A stretch of 64,000 bases of DNA. Origin: Corallococcus macrosporus. Lineage in GTDB: Bacteria; Myxococcota; Myxococcia; Myxococcales; Myxococcaceae. Made by a program: the position numbers and the translations under genes. Every line of letters begins with the position of its first letter. Position 1 is the stretch's first letter. The notes under the pieces are model-generated. The model did no database searches. It saw nothing but the letters and a program-made list of their open reading frames with translations, and was not told the DNA's origin. Shown here in pieces: positions 23,629-32,556 of this stretch. The DNA is taken from positions 1,116,001 through 1,180,000 of the forward strand of contig NZ_JAFIMU010000007.1 of the NCBI RefSeq assembly GCF_017302985.1, in the 5' to 3' direction.

Positions 23629-24705
23629 TCACCGTCTTCCGGCAGGCGAGCGGACGGGCCTTGGCGCCCCTGGCTCCGCGCCGGTCCCCACAGGAGGCCG
23701 GAGCCCCCGCAGCCGCCGCAGCGCGTACCGCACCATGGGCCGGGCCCGGGGGGCCAGCGCCAGCTTCGCGGCGACCCAGGCCGGCTTGTTCTTCGCCAGC
23801 TCCGCCCCCACCAGCCGGGGCCCGGAGAACAGCCGCAGGGCCAGCGCGCGCTGCCACCGGGGCGGCGCCAGCGCCTTGAGCACCCACGCGGGCACCGGCG
23901 CGTCCAGCAGCCGGTGCGCGGCGTCCCACGCGTACCAGACCAGGTAGGGCAGCCCGGTCTGCCGCGCGCGCGTCACCACCCGGTCCCAGTCGAGCCTCGG
24001 GTGCGCCCGCGCCAGCAGCTTCAGGTCGAACAGCCACGCCAGCCGCTGGAGCAGGTGGTTGCTCGCGTGCAGGGACAGGTACACGGCCTCGTCCTCCGCG
24101 CACAGGTAGCGCACGGGGTGGCCGTCCAGCGTCGCGTCCTCCGCCCGCGCCACCAGCGCGTCGCCCTCCAGCGCCTGGCCGTAGCCCGCGAGCGCGCGGT
24201 AGTGCAGCTCCACCATGCCGTCGGGGCCGGTGAGCTCCACGTGGTGCGCGTCGTCCCGGTCCACGTCGCCGGCCTGCGTGGTGAGCCCCATCCCCTCCAG
24301 CGCGTGCACGGCGCACAGCATGCGGGCGCGCGGCACCAGCAGGTCCACGTCGTTCGTCGCGCGATGCAGCGGCTCCGGGTAGAGCCTGCGCGCCAGGCCA
24401 TAGCCCTTGAGCAGCACCGGCGTCACGCCCAGCCCCGCCAGCGCCGCCAGGCTCCGCGACAGCAGCGAGCGCACGCGCATGCCCCGCGCCGCGCTCATCC
24501 GGGCCTCGCGCGAGAGCAGCGCAGCGGCGTCCGGCGTCAGCGTCCAGCCCGCCTTCGCGAGCGCGTGTTCGACGAAGCCGGCGAGCCCGTGGCGCACGGC
24601 GGCCTTCACCAGCGCGTCGCAGTCGCCCGCGTCCGAGGGGGCGGGCACGGACGGCGCTTCCGGCCAGGCCTGGAGCAGGGTCAGCAGGGCCGGAGCGGAG
24701 GTCAT
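23629..24705 (-). CDS. Uncharacterised nucleotidyltransferase-family protein (NTP_transf_5)
   Basis: The 358-residue protein has the intact motif of this family: VLLKGYGLARRLYPEPLHR followed by ATNDVDLLVPR, with Asp119 and Asp121 as the metal ligands. MVELHYRALAGYG, then LHASNHLLQRLAWLFDLKLL are also family-like. The C-terminus is basic and Pro-rich. It overlaps nothing but is four bases from the upstream initiating transferase gene, so it is in the same operon. Members of this family occur in exopolysaccharide loci; their substrate is not known to me. Confidence 0.83.
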   Translation of the reverse strand: MTSAPALLTLLQAWPEAPSVPAPSDAGDCDALVKAAVRHGLAGFVEHALAKAGWTLTPDAAALLSREARMSAARGMRVRSLLSRSLAALAGLGVTPVLLKGYGLARRLYPEPLHRATNDVDLLVPRARMLCAVHALEGMGLTTQAGDVDRDDAHHVELTGPDGMVELHYRALAGYGQALEGDALVARAEDATLDGHPVRYLCAEDEAVYLSLHASNHLLQRLAWLFDLKLLARAHPRLDWDRVVTRARQTGLPYLVWYAWDAAHRLLDAPVPAWVLKALAPPRWQRALALRLFSGPRLVGAELAKNKPAWVAAKLALAPRARPMVRYALRRLRGLRPPVGTGAEPGAPRPVRSPAGRR

Positions 24706-24709
24706 GGGC

Positions 24710-26194
24710 TCACCGCCGCATCGCGATGATGCGCTCGGGCGCCGCGGCCTCCAGCGCCACCAACTGCCCCACCCGCTCCGCCACCGCGTCCGCGACGACC
24801 TCCAGCGCCAGCTCCTCGTCCCGGTCGATGGCGGCCCGGCCGTCGCGCCAGACCAAACGCAGCGCTCCGAAGAGGTCCTCCGCCTCCTTCACGTCCAGGC
24901 GCACCTCCAGCGAGGTCTCGGTACCGGCGTCCTGCTGGGATTCGAAGACGACGCCTCCGCCCACGTCGTCATGCGGGCGGCGCAGGCGCAGCTCCAGCAC
25001 GGACAGGCTCAGGCCCTGGGACAGGGGCCGCACGGCGTTCCACACCGCCTGGAACGAACCGGCCGCGCGCACCGCGGCGGTGACGGAGCGCACCAGCGAG
25101 CGCAGCTCCTGGTTGCGCTGGCGCGTCTGCTGGACCGCGCCCATGTGGCGCACGTCCAGGTAGCCCAGCTTGCGCATCAGCACCATGATGACCACGCCGA
25201 CGCCGCTGAGCAGCAGCGCGCTCTGCGTGCTGTTGGCGAAGTGCAGCCCCAGCGCGGTGAGCATGAACAGCGTGCACAGCGCGTAGAGCACCAGCACGGT
25301 GGTGCGGTGCGACAGCAGGAAGCGGCTCATCAGCCGGTGGTGGATGTGCTCCTTGTCCGCGCTGAACAGCGGTCTGCCCAGCAGCGAGCGGCGCACCATG
25401 GCCAAGAGCGTGTCCATGATGGGCAGGCCCAGCGCCATCACCGGCACGAGCAGCGCCACCGCGGTGCCGCTCTTCGACGACGTCTTGATGGACACCGCCG
25501 CGAGCACGAAGCCCAGGAACATGCTGCCCGTGTCCCCCATGAAGATGGAGGCCGGGTTGAAGTTGAAGACGAGGAACCCAAGGATGGCGCCCGCGAGCGC
25601 CACCATCAGCAGGCACAGCAGCACGTCCCCGCGCATCAGCGCGAGCAGGAAGTGGGTGCCCACGCCGAAGAACGCGACGCCGCCCGCCAGCCCGTCCAGC
25701 CCGTCGATGAGGTTGAGCGCGTTGATGACGCCCACCACCCACAGCACCGTCAGCGGCAGGCTCAAGAGCCCCAGCGTCAGCTCCGCGCCGAAGGGGTTGG
25801 CCAGCACCTCGATGCGGAAGCCCAGCGCGTACAGGCCCAGCGCCACCGCGAACTGCACGGAGAACTTCAGCTTCGCGCCCGCGCCCTTGAGGTCGTCGTA
25901 GAAGCCCAGCCCCGCGATGATGGCGCCGCCCACGAAGAGGCCGACGATGAGCTCCGTCTGCGCGAGGAACTGGTCCCCCACGCCCGAGTCCACGAGGAAC
26001 AGCGCGCACAGCGGCGCGAAGAAGCCGCCCACGATGCCGATGCCGCCCAGCCGTGGGATGGGCCGCACGTGCACCTTGCGGCTGGAGTTCGCCTGGTCCA
26101 ACCAGCCCCAGGCCAGTGCCCGCTCGCGCACGCGCCACGTGAGCACCAGCGCCACGAGCAGCGATACGAGGAAGGCGACGAAGAAGGTGATCAT
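24710..26194 (-). CDS. Polyprenyl-phosphate GlcNAc-1-P transferase-type initiating enzyme (WecA/MraY family) with C-terminal extension
   Basis: This inner-membrane enzyme should start the repeat unit by moving a sugar-1-phosphate from a UDP-sugar to undecaprenyl phosphate. Motifs are RKVHVRPIPRLGGIGI, LGFYDDLKG, NALNLIDGLDGLAGG, FNFNPASIFMGDTGSMFLGF and the HIHHRL loop, all typical of the PNPT family. Eleven membrane helices end near residue 350; about 145 further residues form a soluble cytoplasmic domain ending in EELALEVVADAVAERVGQLV, which looks GAF-like. The start ATG at 26194 puts the first helix at the N-terminus; in-frame ATG 26218 and GTG 26230 are possible. Confidence 0.92.
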   Translation of the reverse strand: MITFFVAFLVSLLVALVLTWRVRERALAWGWLDQANSSRKVHVRPIPRLGGIGIVGGFFAPLCALFLVDSGVGDQFLAQTELIVGLFVGGAIIAGLGFYDDLKGAGAKLKFSVQFAVALGLYALGFRIEVLANPFGAELTLGLLSLPLTVLWVVGVINALNLIDGLDGLAGGVAFFGVGTHFLLALMRGDVLLCLLMVALAGAILGFLVFNFNPASIFMGDTGSMFLGFVLAAVSIKTSSKSGTAVALLVPVMALGLPIMDTLLAMVRRSLLGRPLFSADKEHIHHRLMSRFLLSHRTTVLVLYALCTLFMLTALGLHFANSTQSALLLSGVGVVIMVLMRKLGYLDVRHMGAVQQTRQRNQELRSLVRSVTAAVRAAGSFQAVWNAVRPLSQGLSLSVLELRLRRPHDDVGGGVVFESQQDAGTETSLEVRLDVKEAEDLFGALRLVWRDGRAAIDRDEELALEVVADAVAERVGQLVALEAAAPERIIAMRR

Positions 26195-26282
26195 GCGAGA
26201 GGAGCTTCCACCGCGCATCGTGACGGCCACCGGAGCAGCGCGTCAACGTCCCGGCGTCACAAGGAGGGAACGACGCGCCTGC

Positions 26283-27431
26283 CTACTTGCCGTCGGAATC
26301 CCTGTCACGCAGGACTTCTTCGTAAAGCGCAAGGGTGCGGGCGGCGATGTCGGGCCAGGTGAGTCCCTGGACCTGGGCCTGGGCCGCGCGGCGCAGGGCA
26401 TACCGCCGGGGTGCATCCGCCGCCAGCTCGCGCACCGCGGCCACCAGCGCGTCCACGTCTCCAATGGGGAAGAGCAGCCCCGTGCGGCCGGGGTGCACGA
26501 CGGAGGGCGCCACGCCCACGGGGGTGGAGACGGGCACGAGCCCGGAGGCCATGGCCTCCACCAGCGCCATGCCGTAGCCCTCCGTGCGACTGGCGAAGAG
26601 CAGCACCTCCTCCCGCGCGAGCAGGCCGGGCAGCGTCGCGTTCGCGTAGCGCGGGACCACGTGGAGCTGGGGCTGGAGGGACGCGGGGAAGGCGGCGCGG
26701 ACTTCGGGCTCGGGGGTGCCGGTGCCGTAGAGGGTCAGGGTGAAGGAGAGCCCCTGGGCTTGCAGCCGGGTCACGGCGGCGATGACTTCATCGACGCCCT
26801 TGGTCTGGAGGAAGGAGCCCACCATCGCGAGGCGTAAGGGGCCTTCCTCCAGCGGCGCCGGGAGAGCCAGCCCCTGGAAGGCCGCGTCGAGTCCGTGGCC
26901 GATGACGCTCAGCTTGCTGGCGGGGACGCCCAGCTGTTCGCGCGCGAACACGGCGTCGCCTTCGTTGAGGAGGATGGAGTGGTCCGCCAAGCGCAGCGTC
27001 CGCTCCACCTCCCAGAGGCGGAAGCCGCCGTGGTACAGCGGGTACTTCCAGCTCAGGCGCAGCCGGCCCTCGCGCACGTCGGCGCGGATCCGCCGGGAGA
27101 GGGAGTGCTCCAGGCCATGGCTGCGCGTCAACAGCGCGTGACGGCGGGCGGCGCCGGGACGGCCCGCTTGAGCCCAGGGCCATGCGTCCCCGGTGGTGAC
27201 GTCGAGCACGTCATAGCGGCGCGCCACGCGGGCCAGGTGCGCGGAGAGGACCCACGGGAAGCGCAGGTTGTGGAGCGCGGTGAAGTGCTCCACGCCGGGG
27301 AAGGCCTCCCCGTAGCTGTAGAAGTCCACGGTGCAGCCCCGGGCCTGGAGCGCTCGGCCCAGCGCGAGCGTCACGCCGGGAGCGCCCAGGTCCTGGGACA
27401 GCGGGTGGTGGATGGCCAGGAGCACGCGCAT
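26283..27431 (-). CDS. GT4-family glycosyltransferase
   Basis: This 382-residue retaining glycosyltransferase of the GT-B fold begins with MRVLLAIHHPLSQDLGAPGV. The sugar-nucleotide binding half has PLRLAMVGSFLQTKGVDEVI and the E-x7-E motif in SRTEGYGMALVEAMASGL. It likely adds one sugar to the lipid-linked repeat unit on the cytoplasmic face. It starts 16 bases after the ROK gene stop on the same strand, in the operon that includes the initiating transferase. Donor and acceptor cannot be predicted. Confidence 0.92.
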   Translation of the reverse strand: MRVLLAIHHPLSQDLGAPGVTLALGRALQARGCTVDFYSYGEAFPGVEHFTALHNLRFPWVLSAHLARVARRYDVLDVTTGDAWPWAQAGRPGAARRHALLTRSHGLEHSLSRRIRADVREGRLRLSWKYPLYHGGFRLWEVERTLRLADHSILLNEGDAVFAREQLGVPASKLSVIGHGLDAAFQGLALPAPLEEGPLRLAMVGSFLQTKGVDEVIAAVTRLQAQGLSFTLTLYGTGTPEPEVRAAFPASLQPQLHVVPRYANATLPGLLAREEVLLFASRTEGYGMALVEAMASGLVPVSTPVGVAPSVVHPGRTGLLFPIGDVDALVAAVRELAADAPRRYALRRAAQAQVQGLTWPDIAARTLALYEEVLRDRDSDGK

Positions 27432-27447
27432 GCGCGCGCTTCATAGC

Positions 27448-28476
27448 TCACATCTGCGGGCCCGCGAGCAACGCCGCCCCGATGGCGCCAGACAGGTCGC
27501 CCAGCTCCGCGACGTGCATCGCGGGCTTGCGCTCCGTCATGAACAAGTGCGGGTGCATGGCGTCCTCAATGTCGCTCAGGTACGTGGGCGCCAGCCTCGC
27601 TCCCAGCCCGCCCCCGATGACGACGGCCTCCACGTCCAGCAGGTTGATGACGGAGGCGATGGCCACGCCCATCATCCGGATGGCCCGTTCGATGAGCCAC
27701 GTCGCCAGCGGATCCTTCTCCTTCAACGCCCGCGCCCAGACGCTGCTGGACAGGCGCGTGCGCTTCTTCTCCTTCATGATGTCGAAGAGGATCGTCTTCG
27801 CCCCCTTCTTCGCCTCCGCGCGCGCCTTGCGTTCCATGCACGCGCGCCCCGCGTAGGCCTCCAGGCAGCCGCGCCGGCCGCAGCCACAGCGCGCTCCGTC
27901 GGGCTTCACCACCATGTGGCCAATCTCACCGGCGGAGCCCCGCCCGCGCCACGGCACGCCGTTGAGCACCAGGCCGCCGCCCACGCCCGTGCCCCACCAC
28001 ACGCCCAGCACCGAGCGGTAGTTGCGGCCCGCGCCCAGCTTGTACTCGGCCGCGACGGCTACCTGGACGTCGTTGCCCAGCGCTACCTTGCCGCCGCCCA
28101 CGAGGTCGCGCAGGTCGGACGCCAGGGGATACGGCGCTTCCCAGCCGCCCGCGACGTTGCTCGTGTGCGCGAGCGTGCCGCCGTTCGCGTCTACCGACCC
28201 CGGCGCGCCCACGCCCACGCCCGCGAGCTTCGTGGGCTCCACGCCGGCGGCCTGCGCCGCCTCGCCCAGCGTGCCGTAGAGTTCCTTCACCACCTCGCCC
28301 GGGCCACCGGCCGCGGGCGTCGGATGGCGGGCCCGGCCCAGCACCTCGCCGCGAGCATCCACGACGACGGCTTCAATCTTGGTGCCCCCCAGGTCGATGC
28401 CTCCCCAAATGCGGGCCTTGTCGGCCGGCGTCCCGTTCCCCGCGCCGTGCCCGTTCTTCGCTGAAGCCTCGGCCAT
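27448..28476 (-). CDS. ROK-family protein, probable glucokinase or related sugar kinase
   Basis: This 342-residue cytoplasmic protein has the ATP-binding ASKHA motif GGIDLGGTK (25-33), the catalytic Asp in GND (Asp136), the Zn-binding His187 (EIGHMVV) and the CGCGRRGCLE motif (Cys197, Cys199, Cys204, Glu206) that defines ROK proteins. There is no DNA-binding domain, so it is an enzyme rather than a ROK repressor. Supply of sugar phosphates for nucleotide-sugar synthesis would fit the locus. It carries a roughly 30-residue insert rich in Lys after the Cys motif (RKARAEAKKGAKTILFD). GAGGG lies eight bases before the ATG. Confidence 0.92.
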   Translation of the reverse strand: MAEASAKNGHGAGNGTPADKARIWGGIDLGGTKIEAVVVDARGEVLGRARHPTPAAGGPGEVVKELYGTLGEAAQAAGVEPTKLAGVGVGAPGSVDANGGTLAHTSNVAGGWEAPYPLASDLRDLVGGGKVALGNDVQVAVAAEYKLGAGRNYRSVLGVWWGTGVGGGLVLNGVPWRGRGSAGEIGHMVVKPDGARCGCGRRGCLEAYAGRACMERKARAEAKKGAKTILFDIMKEKKRTRLSSSVWARALKEKDPLATWLIERAIRMMGVAIASVINLLDVEAVVIGGGLGARLAPTYLSDIEDAMHPHLFMTERKPAMHVAELGDLSGAIGAALLAGPQM

Positions 28477-28716
28477 GTTACGCCCTCGTGGTTCGCGGCA
28501 TCCTGCTTCCGCACGCGGCACAATCTGCGCAGTGCTTTTCCGTCCGGAGCCGCCACGCCGAGCACCCCCGCGCCCGCCCGCCCGCTCCACGGGGTTGCAT
28601 GCGGGCCCTCCTTCCGGGAGGCCGGAGGCGCCCTCCTCCTTCAGCCCCTGTTCGCCGGAAGCAGGCGCGCATATAGGCTCCGTCGCAGTTCCTTTCGTGG
28701 AGCACCCCGCTTCCCC
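28477..28716. promoter_or_regulatory. 240-base divergent region between ROK gene and wzx
   Basis: No gene is visible. It must hold promoters for the minus-strand operon starting at 28476 and the plus-strand operon starting at 28717. A TATAGG stretch near 28673 is the best -10-like element toward wzx, without a clear -35. No convincing operator was found. Confidence 0.4.
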
Positions 28717-30237
28717 ATGAGCAGCCGTTCCCCTTCCGCGCCGGACACCGCCAACGCCCCTCCACTGGGCACGTCGGACGTGAAGAACCGCGCGCAGCGC
28801 TCCATCATCGCCCTGGGCCTGCGCACGCTCGGCTCGCTGGGCTTGCGCGTTGTGAGCTCGCTCGCGCTGTCGCACCTGCTGTTTCCGGGGGACTACGGCG
28901 CGTTCGCCATCGTGGCCTTCACCGCCGCGATGGGCGCGTTCCTGGGCGACCTGGGCCTCAGCGCGTCACTGGTGCGCCAGCAGCACGAACCCACGCAGGA
29001 CGAGATCAGCACCGCCTTCTGGAGCCACCAGGCGTTCACGGTCCTCATCGTGGGCGTCATCCTACTGCTCGCGCCCTGGCTGTCGCGCTCCTACGAGCTG
29101 GGCCCTTCGGGCGCGGCCATGGTGAGCGTGATGGCGCTGGGGCTGTTCTTCCACTCGCTGCGCGTCATCCCCATCATGGTGCTGGAGCGCCAGCTGCGCT
29201 TCCCGACGCTCGCGCGCATCGAGCTCGTTGAAGGCATCGCGCAGACGGCGACCACCATCCTCCTGGCCTGGCTGCACTGCGGCGCGTGGTCGCTCATCGG
29301 CGGCGGGCTCGTGCGGGGCGGGCTGGGCATGGTGATGTTCTGGGCGGCGGCGGGCTGGCGTCCCCGAGGCGCGTTCCGCTGGGACATCGTCAAGCGCCTG
29401 CTGGCCTTCGGCATCTGGTTCCAGCTCACGGGCATCATCCCCGCGGCGCTCCAGGGCTGGATTCCGCTGGTGGTGGGGCGCATGGAGGGCAAGGACGCGG
29501 TGGGCCTGGTGAACTGGGCGAGCGCCCTGGCCTCCGTGCCGCTCGCGCTGAGCAGCGTCCTCACCCGCGTCGCGTATCCGGCCTACAGCCGCATGCAGCA
29601 GGACACGGTCGCGCTCTCGGAGTACCTGCGCACGTCCATCCGGCGCGTGAGCGCATTGTTGTGTCTGGCCATTCCGTTCGGTGTCATCGCGCTGCCGCCC
29701 TTCATCCCGGTGGTCTTCGGTGAGCGCTGGAGCCTCGCGTCCGCGCTGGTGCAGTGGTTCACCATCGAGGCGTCGATGCAGGCGGTGCAGGGCCTCTTGC
29801 ACTCCCAGCAGCACGCCAGCGGCCACGCGAAGGAACGGATGTACGTGGCCACCGCAGCGAGCTTCCTGCGCTTCGGCCTGGGCGCCCTGGCGGTGATGCA
29901 CTGGGGCATCGTCGGTGTCGGGGTGAGCGCGACGGCCGTCACGCTGACGGAGCTGTGGGTCACCGCGCGACTGGTGTCCCGCCGCAACCCGCACCTGTCG
30001 CGGCTCGAATTCGAGGTCATGGAGCCGTTCCTCACGGTGGGCGCGCTGCTCGCGCTGGCGCTGGGCTTCTCCCGGCTTGCGATGGGGCAGGACGGGCTGC
30101 TCGTGCAGGCGCTGGTGGCGGCGGGGGTGCTGACCGCGCTGGTGCTCACGCGCGAGGCCACGCGGCGCGGCCTGTCGTTGCTGGGCGAGCTGCGCGCCGT
30201 GGTCCAGCACCTGCGCGCGAGGCGGGCGCCTCCGTGA
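28717..30237 (+). CDS. wzx: Wzx-type polysaccharide flippase
   Basis: This 506-residue protein with about 14 membrane helices belongs to the WzxC/MOP exporter group that flips undecaprenyl-linked repeat units across the inner membrane. The N-terminal NRAQRSIIALGLRTLGSLGL and LFPGDYGAFAIVAFTAAMGA, then DLGLSASLVRQQ, are characteristic. ISTAFWSHQAF, KRLLAFGIWFQLTG and NWASALASVPLALSSVLTRV follow. It opens a plus-strand operon and overlaps the next GT gene by GTGA. With a Wzy and Wzc in the window it defines a Wzx/Wzy pathway. Confidence 0.93.
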   Translation: MSSRSPSAPDTANAPPLGTSDVKNRAQRSIIALGLRTLGSLGLRVVSSLALSHLLFPGDYGAFAIVAFTAAMGAFLGDLGLSASLVRQQHEPTQDEISTAFWSHQAFTVLIVGVILLLAPWLSRSYELGPSGAAMVSVMALGLFFHSLRVIPIMVLERQLRFPTLARIELVEGIAQTATTILLAWLHCGAWSLIGGGLVRGGLGMVMFWAAAGWRPRGAFRWDIVKRLLAFGIWFQLTGIIPAALQGWIPLVVGRMEGKDAVGLVNWASALASVPLALSSVLTRVAYPAYSRMQQDTVALSEYLRTSIRRVSALLCLAIPFGVIALPPFIPVVFGERWSLASALVQWFTIEASMQAVQGLLHSQQHASGHAKERMYVATAASFLRFGLGALAVMHWGIVGVGVSATAVTLTELWVTARLVSRRNPHLSRLEFEVMEPFLTVGALLALALGFSRLAMGQDGLLVQALVAAGVLTALVLTREATRRGLSLLGELRAVVQHLRARRAPP

Positions 30238-31385
30238 GCCGTGCGTGGCACCTGCTGACGGGCGAGTATCCGCCGGCCCCCGGCGGCGTCTCCGACCACT
30301 CCCGGAGCATCGCCCACGCGCTGATGAACGCGGGGGAGACGGTGCACGTCTGGACTCCTGGAGCGGAGGGCGTCACGGATGATCAGGGCGTGACCGTGCA
30401 CCGGTGGCCCGGCCTCTTCACGCCGCCGGGACTGGTGCGCCTGACGCGCGAGTTGGATGCGACGCCGGCCCCCCGGAGGCTGCTGCTCCAGTACGTGCCC
30501 CACGCATTCGGGTGGAAGGCGATGAACGTGCCGTTCTGCGCCTGGTTCGCCTCAAGGCGGCAGGACGAACGCGAGCTGTTCATCCATGAGGCGGTATATC
30601 CGTGGAGCCCTCGCGCGCCATGGAAGCATCAGGTGCTTGCAGGGGTCACGCGGGTGATGCTGCGCACGCTGACGCTCGGCGTGGATCGGGCCTACGTCTC
30701 CATTCCCACCTGGGCGGAGCACCTTCCCCAACCGCTGCGGGCCCAGGCCCTGTGGTGTCCCATTCCCAGTCCCCTGCCCCTCGACGTGCCGGAGGACGCC
30801 GTGCGCGCGGTGCGTGAAGCGCTGGGCGGAGGCTCCACGGTGGCGCACTTCGGCACGTATGGCGCGGCCATCGCGGGCCCGCTGGAGGCCGTACTCGTGC
30901 CGTTGTTGCAACGGGATGAACGGCGGCAGGCACTGCTGCTGGGCCGGGGCAGTCAGGGCTGGAGTGAGGCGCTGGGGCGGAAGCATCCCGCGCTGGCCCG
31001 AAGGCTCCATGCGAGAGACGGACTGGCACCGGAGACCGTGGCCGCGCACCTGCGCGCGTCGGAGCTGCTGTTGCAGCCCTACCCTGATGGCGTCAGCGCA
31101 CGGCGAAGCAGCGCGATGGGCGGCCTGGGCCTGGGCCTCCCCATCGTCACCAACACCGGGCACCTGAGCGAACCGCTATGGCGCGAGCTGCGGCCCGCGG
31201 CGCTCGCGGACCATGCGTCACCTGAAGCACTGCTGGCGCTCGCGGAGCACCTGCTGAAGCACGGTGAGGAGCGCCGGGCCCTGGGTGAGCGCGCGGCCCG
31301 CGTGTACCGTGAGCACTTCACGCTGGAGCACACGGTGGCGCACCTGCTGCGGCTTACCGGGCACACTTCCAGCCGGAGGCACTGA
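30234..31385 (+). CDS. GT4-like glycosyltransferase
   Basis: The 383-residue protein begins VSRAWHLLTGEYPPAPGGVS, a typical GT-B opening with donor loop GGVSDHSR. The C-terminal half has ELLLQPYPDGVSARRSSAMG and LGLPIVTNTGHLSE. The usual first Glu of the E-x7-E motif is Asp here (PDGVSARRSS), as in a known GT4 subset. It starts at a GTG overlapping the wzx stop (GTGA). The role is one sugar transfer in repeat-unit assembly; specificity is unknown. Confidence 0.87.
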   Translation: MSRAWHLLTGEYPPAPGGVSDHSRSIAHALMNAGETVHVWTPGAEGVTDDQGVTVHRWPGLFTPPGLVRLTRELDATPAPRRLLLQYVPHAFGWKAMNVPFCAWFASRRQDERELFIHEAVYPWSPRAPWKHQVLAGVTRVMLRTLTLGVDRAYVSIPTWAEHLPQPLRAQALWCPIPSPLPLDVPEDAVRAVREALGGGSTVAHFGTYGAAIAGPLEAVLVPLLQRDERRQALLLGRGSQGWSEALGRKHPALARRLHARDGLAPETVAAHLRASELLLQPYPDGVSARRSSAMGGLGLGLPIVTNTGHLSEPLWRELRPAALADHASPEALLALAEHLLKHGEERRALGERAARVYREHFTLEHTVAHLLRLTGHTSSRRH

Positions 31386-31389
31386 GCAG

Positions 31390-32541
31390 GTGAGTACCTT
31401 GAGGTTGAAGGTCCTGATGGATCCACGCGAGGAGGGCTGGCCCAGCATGGACCTGGTGGGCGAAGCCCTCGTAGAGGGCCTGGCGGCGTTTCCCGCCGAG
31501 GTCGACGTCACCCGCGTGCGGCCGCCCATTCCCCATGCCGTGCGAGCCCTGCCCCGCGTGGGAAACCACAAGGCCGCCTTCAACGCGGACCGGCTGCTCA
31601 CCCGCTTCGGCCTCTACCCGGCGCGGCTGCTGCGGGAGCGCCTGGGACAGGACGCCTTCCACGTCGTGGACCACACCTACGCGCAGCTGGTCCACACGCT
31701 GCCCGCGGAGCACACCGGCGTCTTCTGCCATGACCTGGATGCGTTCCGCTCCGTGCTGGAACCCCACCGCGAGCCGCGCTCCACGTGGTTCCGCCTGATG
31801 GCACGCGCCACGCTCAAGGGACTGGAGCGCGCGGCCCTCGTCTTCCACAGCACGCAGCAGGTCCGCGCTGAACTGCTCGCGCACGGCGTGGTGCCCCCCG
31901 AGCGGCTGGTCTGGGCCCCCTATGGCGTGTCGCCGGAGTACCGGCCCGACCCCGTTCCCGAGGACGCCAGCGACACGGTGCTCGCGCCGCTGAAAGGCAG
32001 GCCGTACCTGCTGCACGTGGGCAGCGCCATCCGCCGCAAGCGCCTGGACGTGCTCTTCGACACCTTCGCGTCGCTGCGAGCCCGGCATCCGGACCTCATG
32101 CTGGTGCAGCAGGGCGGTGAGCTGGACTCAGCCCAGCAGGCACAGGTGGCGAGGCTCGGCTTGAAGGACGCATTGCTGCAACCGCCCCGGCAGGAGCGGG
32201 CCACGCTCGCGGGCCTCTACCGGCGTGCCCGCGCGGTGCTGGTGCCCAGTGAAGCGGAAGGCTTCGGCCTGCCCGTCATCGAAGCGCTGGCGTGCGGTGT
32301 CCCCGTGGTGGCCAGCAACCTGCCGGTGCTGCGCGAAGTGGGCGCGGACGCCTGCACGTACTGCCCCGTGGGCGACGTGGCCGCATGGGCGGAAGCCGTG
32401 GATGCGCTGCTCACGGGCCGCGTGCCCGCGCCATCACCGGAGACACGCCGTGCACGGGCCGCGCGATTCACCTGGAGTGCCCACGCGCGCACGGTGCTGG
32501 ACGCGTACCTGCATCGCCTTGACCGCCCCGGGCGGGTCTGA
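31390..32541 (+). CDS. GT4-family glycosyltransferase
   Basis: This 383-residue glycosyltransferase has the conserved GT4 C-terminal half: GRPYLLHVGSAIRRKRLDVL and the E-x7-E motif EAEGFGLPVIEALACGVPVV. The N-terminal acceptor half is YPARLLRERLGQDAFHVVDH, with FCHDLDAFRSVLEPH. The GTG at 31390 is chosen because GGAGG lies about ten bases upstream, inside the end of the preceding gene; TTGs at 31399 and 31405 are alternatives. It follows the previous gene by four bases. Confidence 0.9.
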   Translation: MSTLRLKVLMDPREEGWPSMDLVGEALVEGLAAFPAEVDVTRVRPPIPHAVRALPRVGNHKAAFNADRLLTRFGLYPARLLRERLGQDAFHVVDHTYAQLVHTLPAEHTGVFCHDLDAFRSVLEPHREPRSTWFRLMARATLKGLERAALVFHSTQQVRAELLAHGVVPPERLVWAPYGVSPEYRPDPVPEDASDTVLAPLKGRPYLLHVGSAIRRKRLDVLFDTFASLRARHPDLMLVQQGGELDSAQQAQVARLGLKDALLQPPRQERATLAGLYRRARAVLVPSEAEGFGLPVIEALACGVPVVASNLPVLREVGADACTYCPVGDVAAWAEAVDALLTGRVPAPSPETRRARAARFTWSAHARTVLDAYLHRLDRPGRV

Positions 32542-32556
32542 TTCGGTCGCTCCCGC

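Noticed and set aside
26194-26230. Longer start (GTG 26230) for the initiating transferase
   Set aside because: It adds 12 residues with no ribosome-binding site and no membrane character; the ATG at 26194 starts directly with the first helix.
28516-28531. Sigma-54-like site (CGGCAC...GCGCA) upstream of wzx
   Set aside because: The GG/GC pair and spacing fit, but the -12 box is GCGC rather than TTGC and it is 185 bases from the gene. The match is too weak to call.
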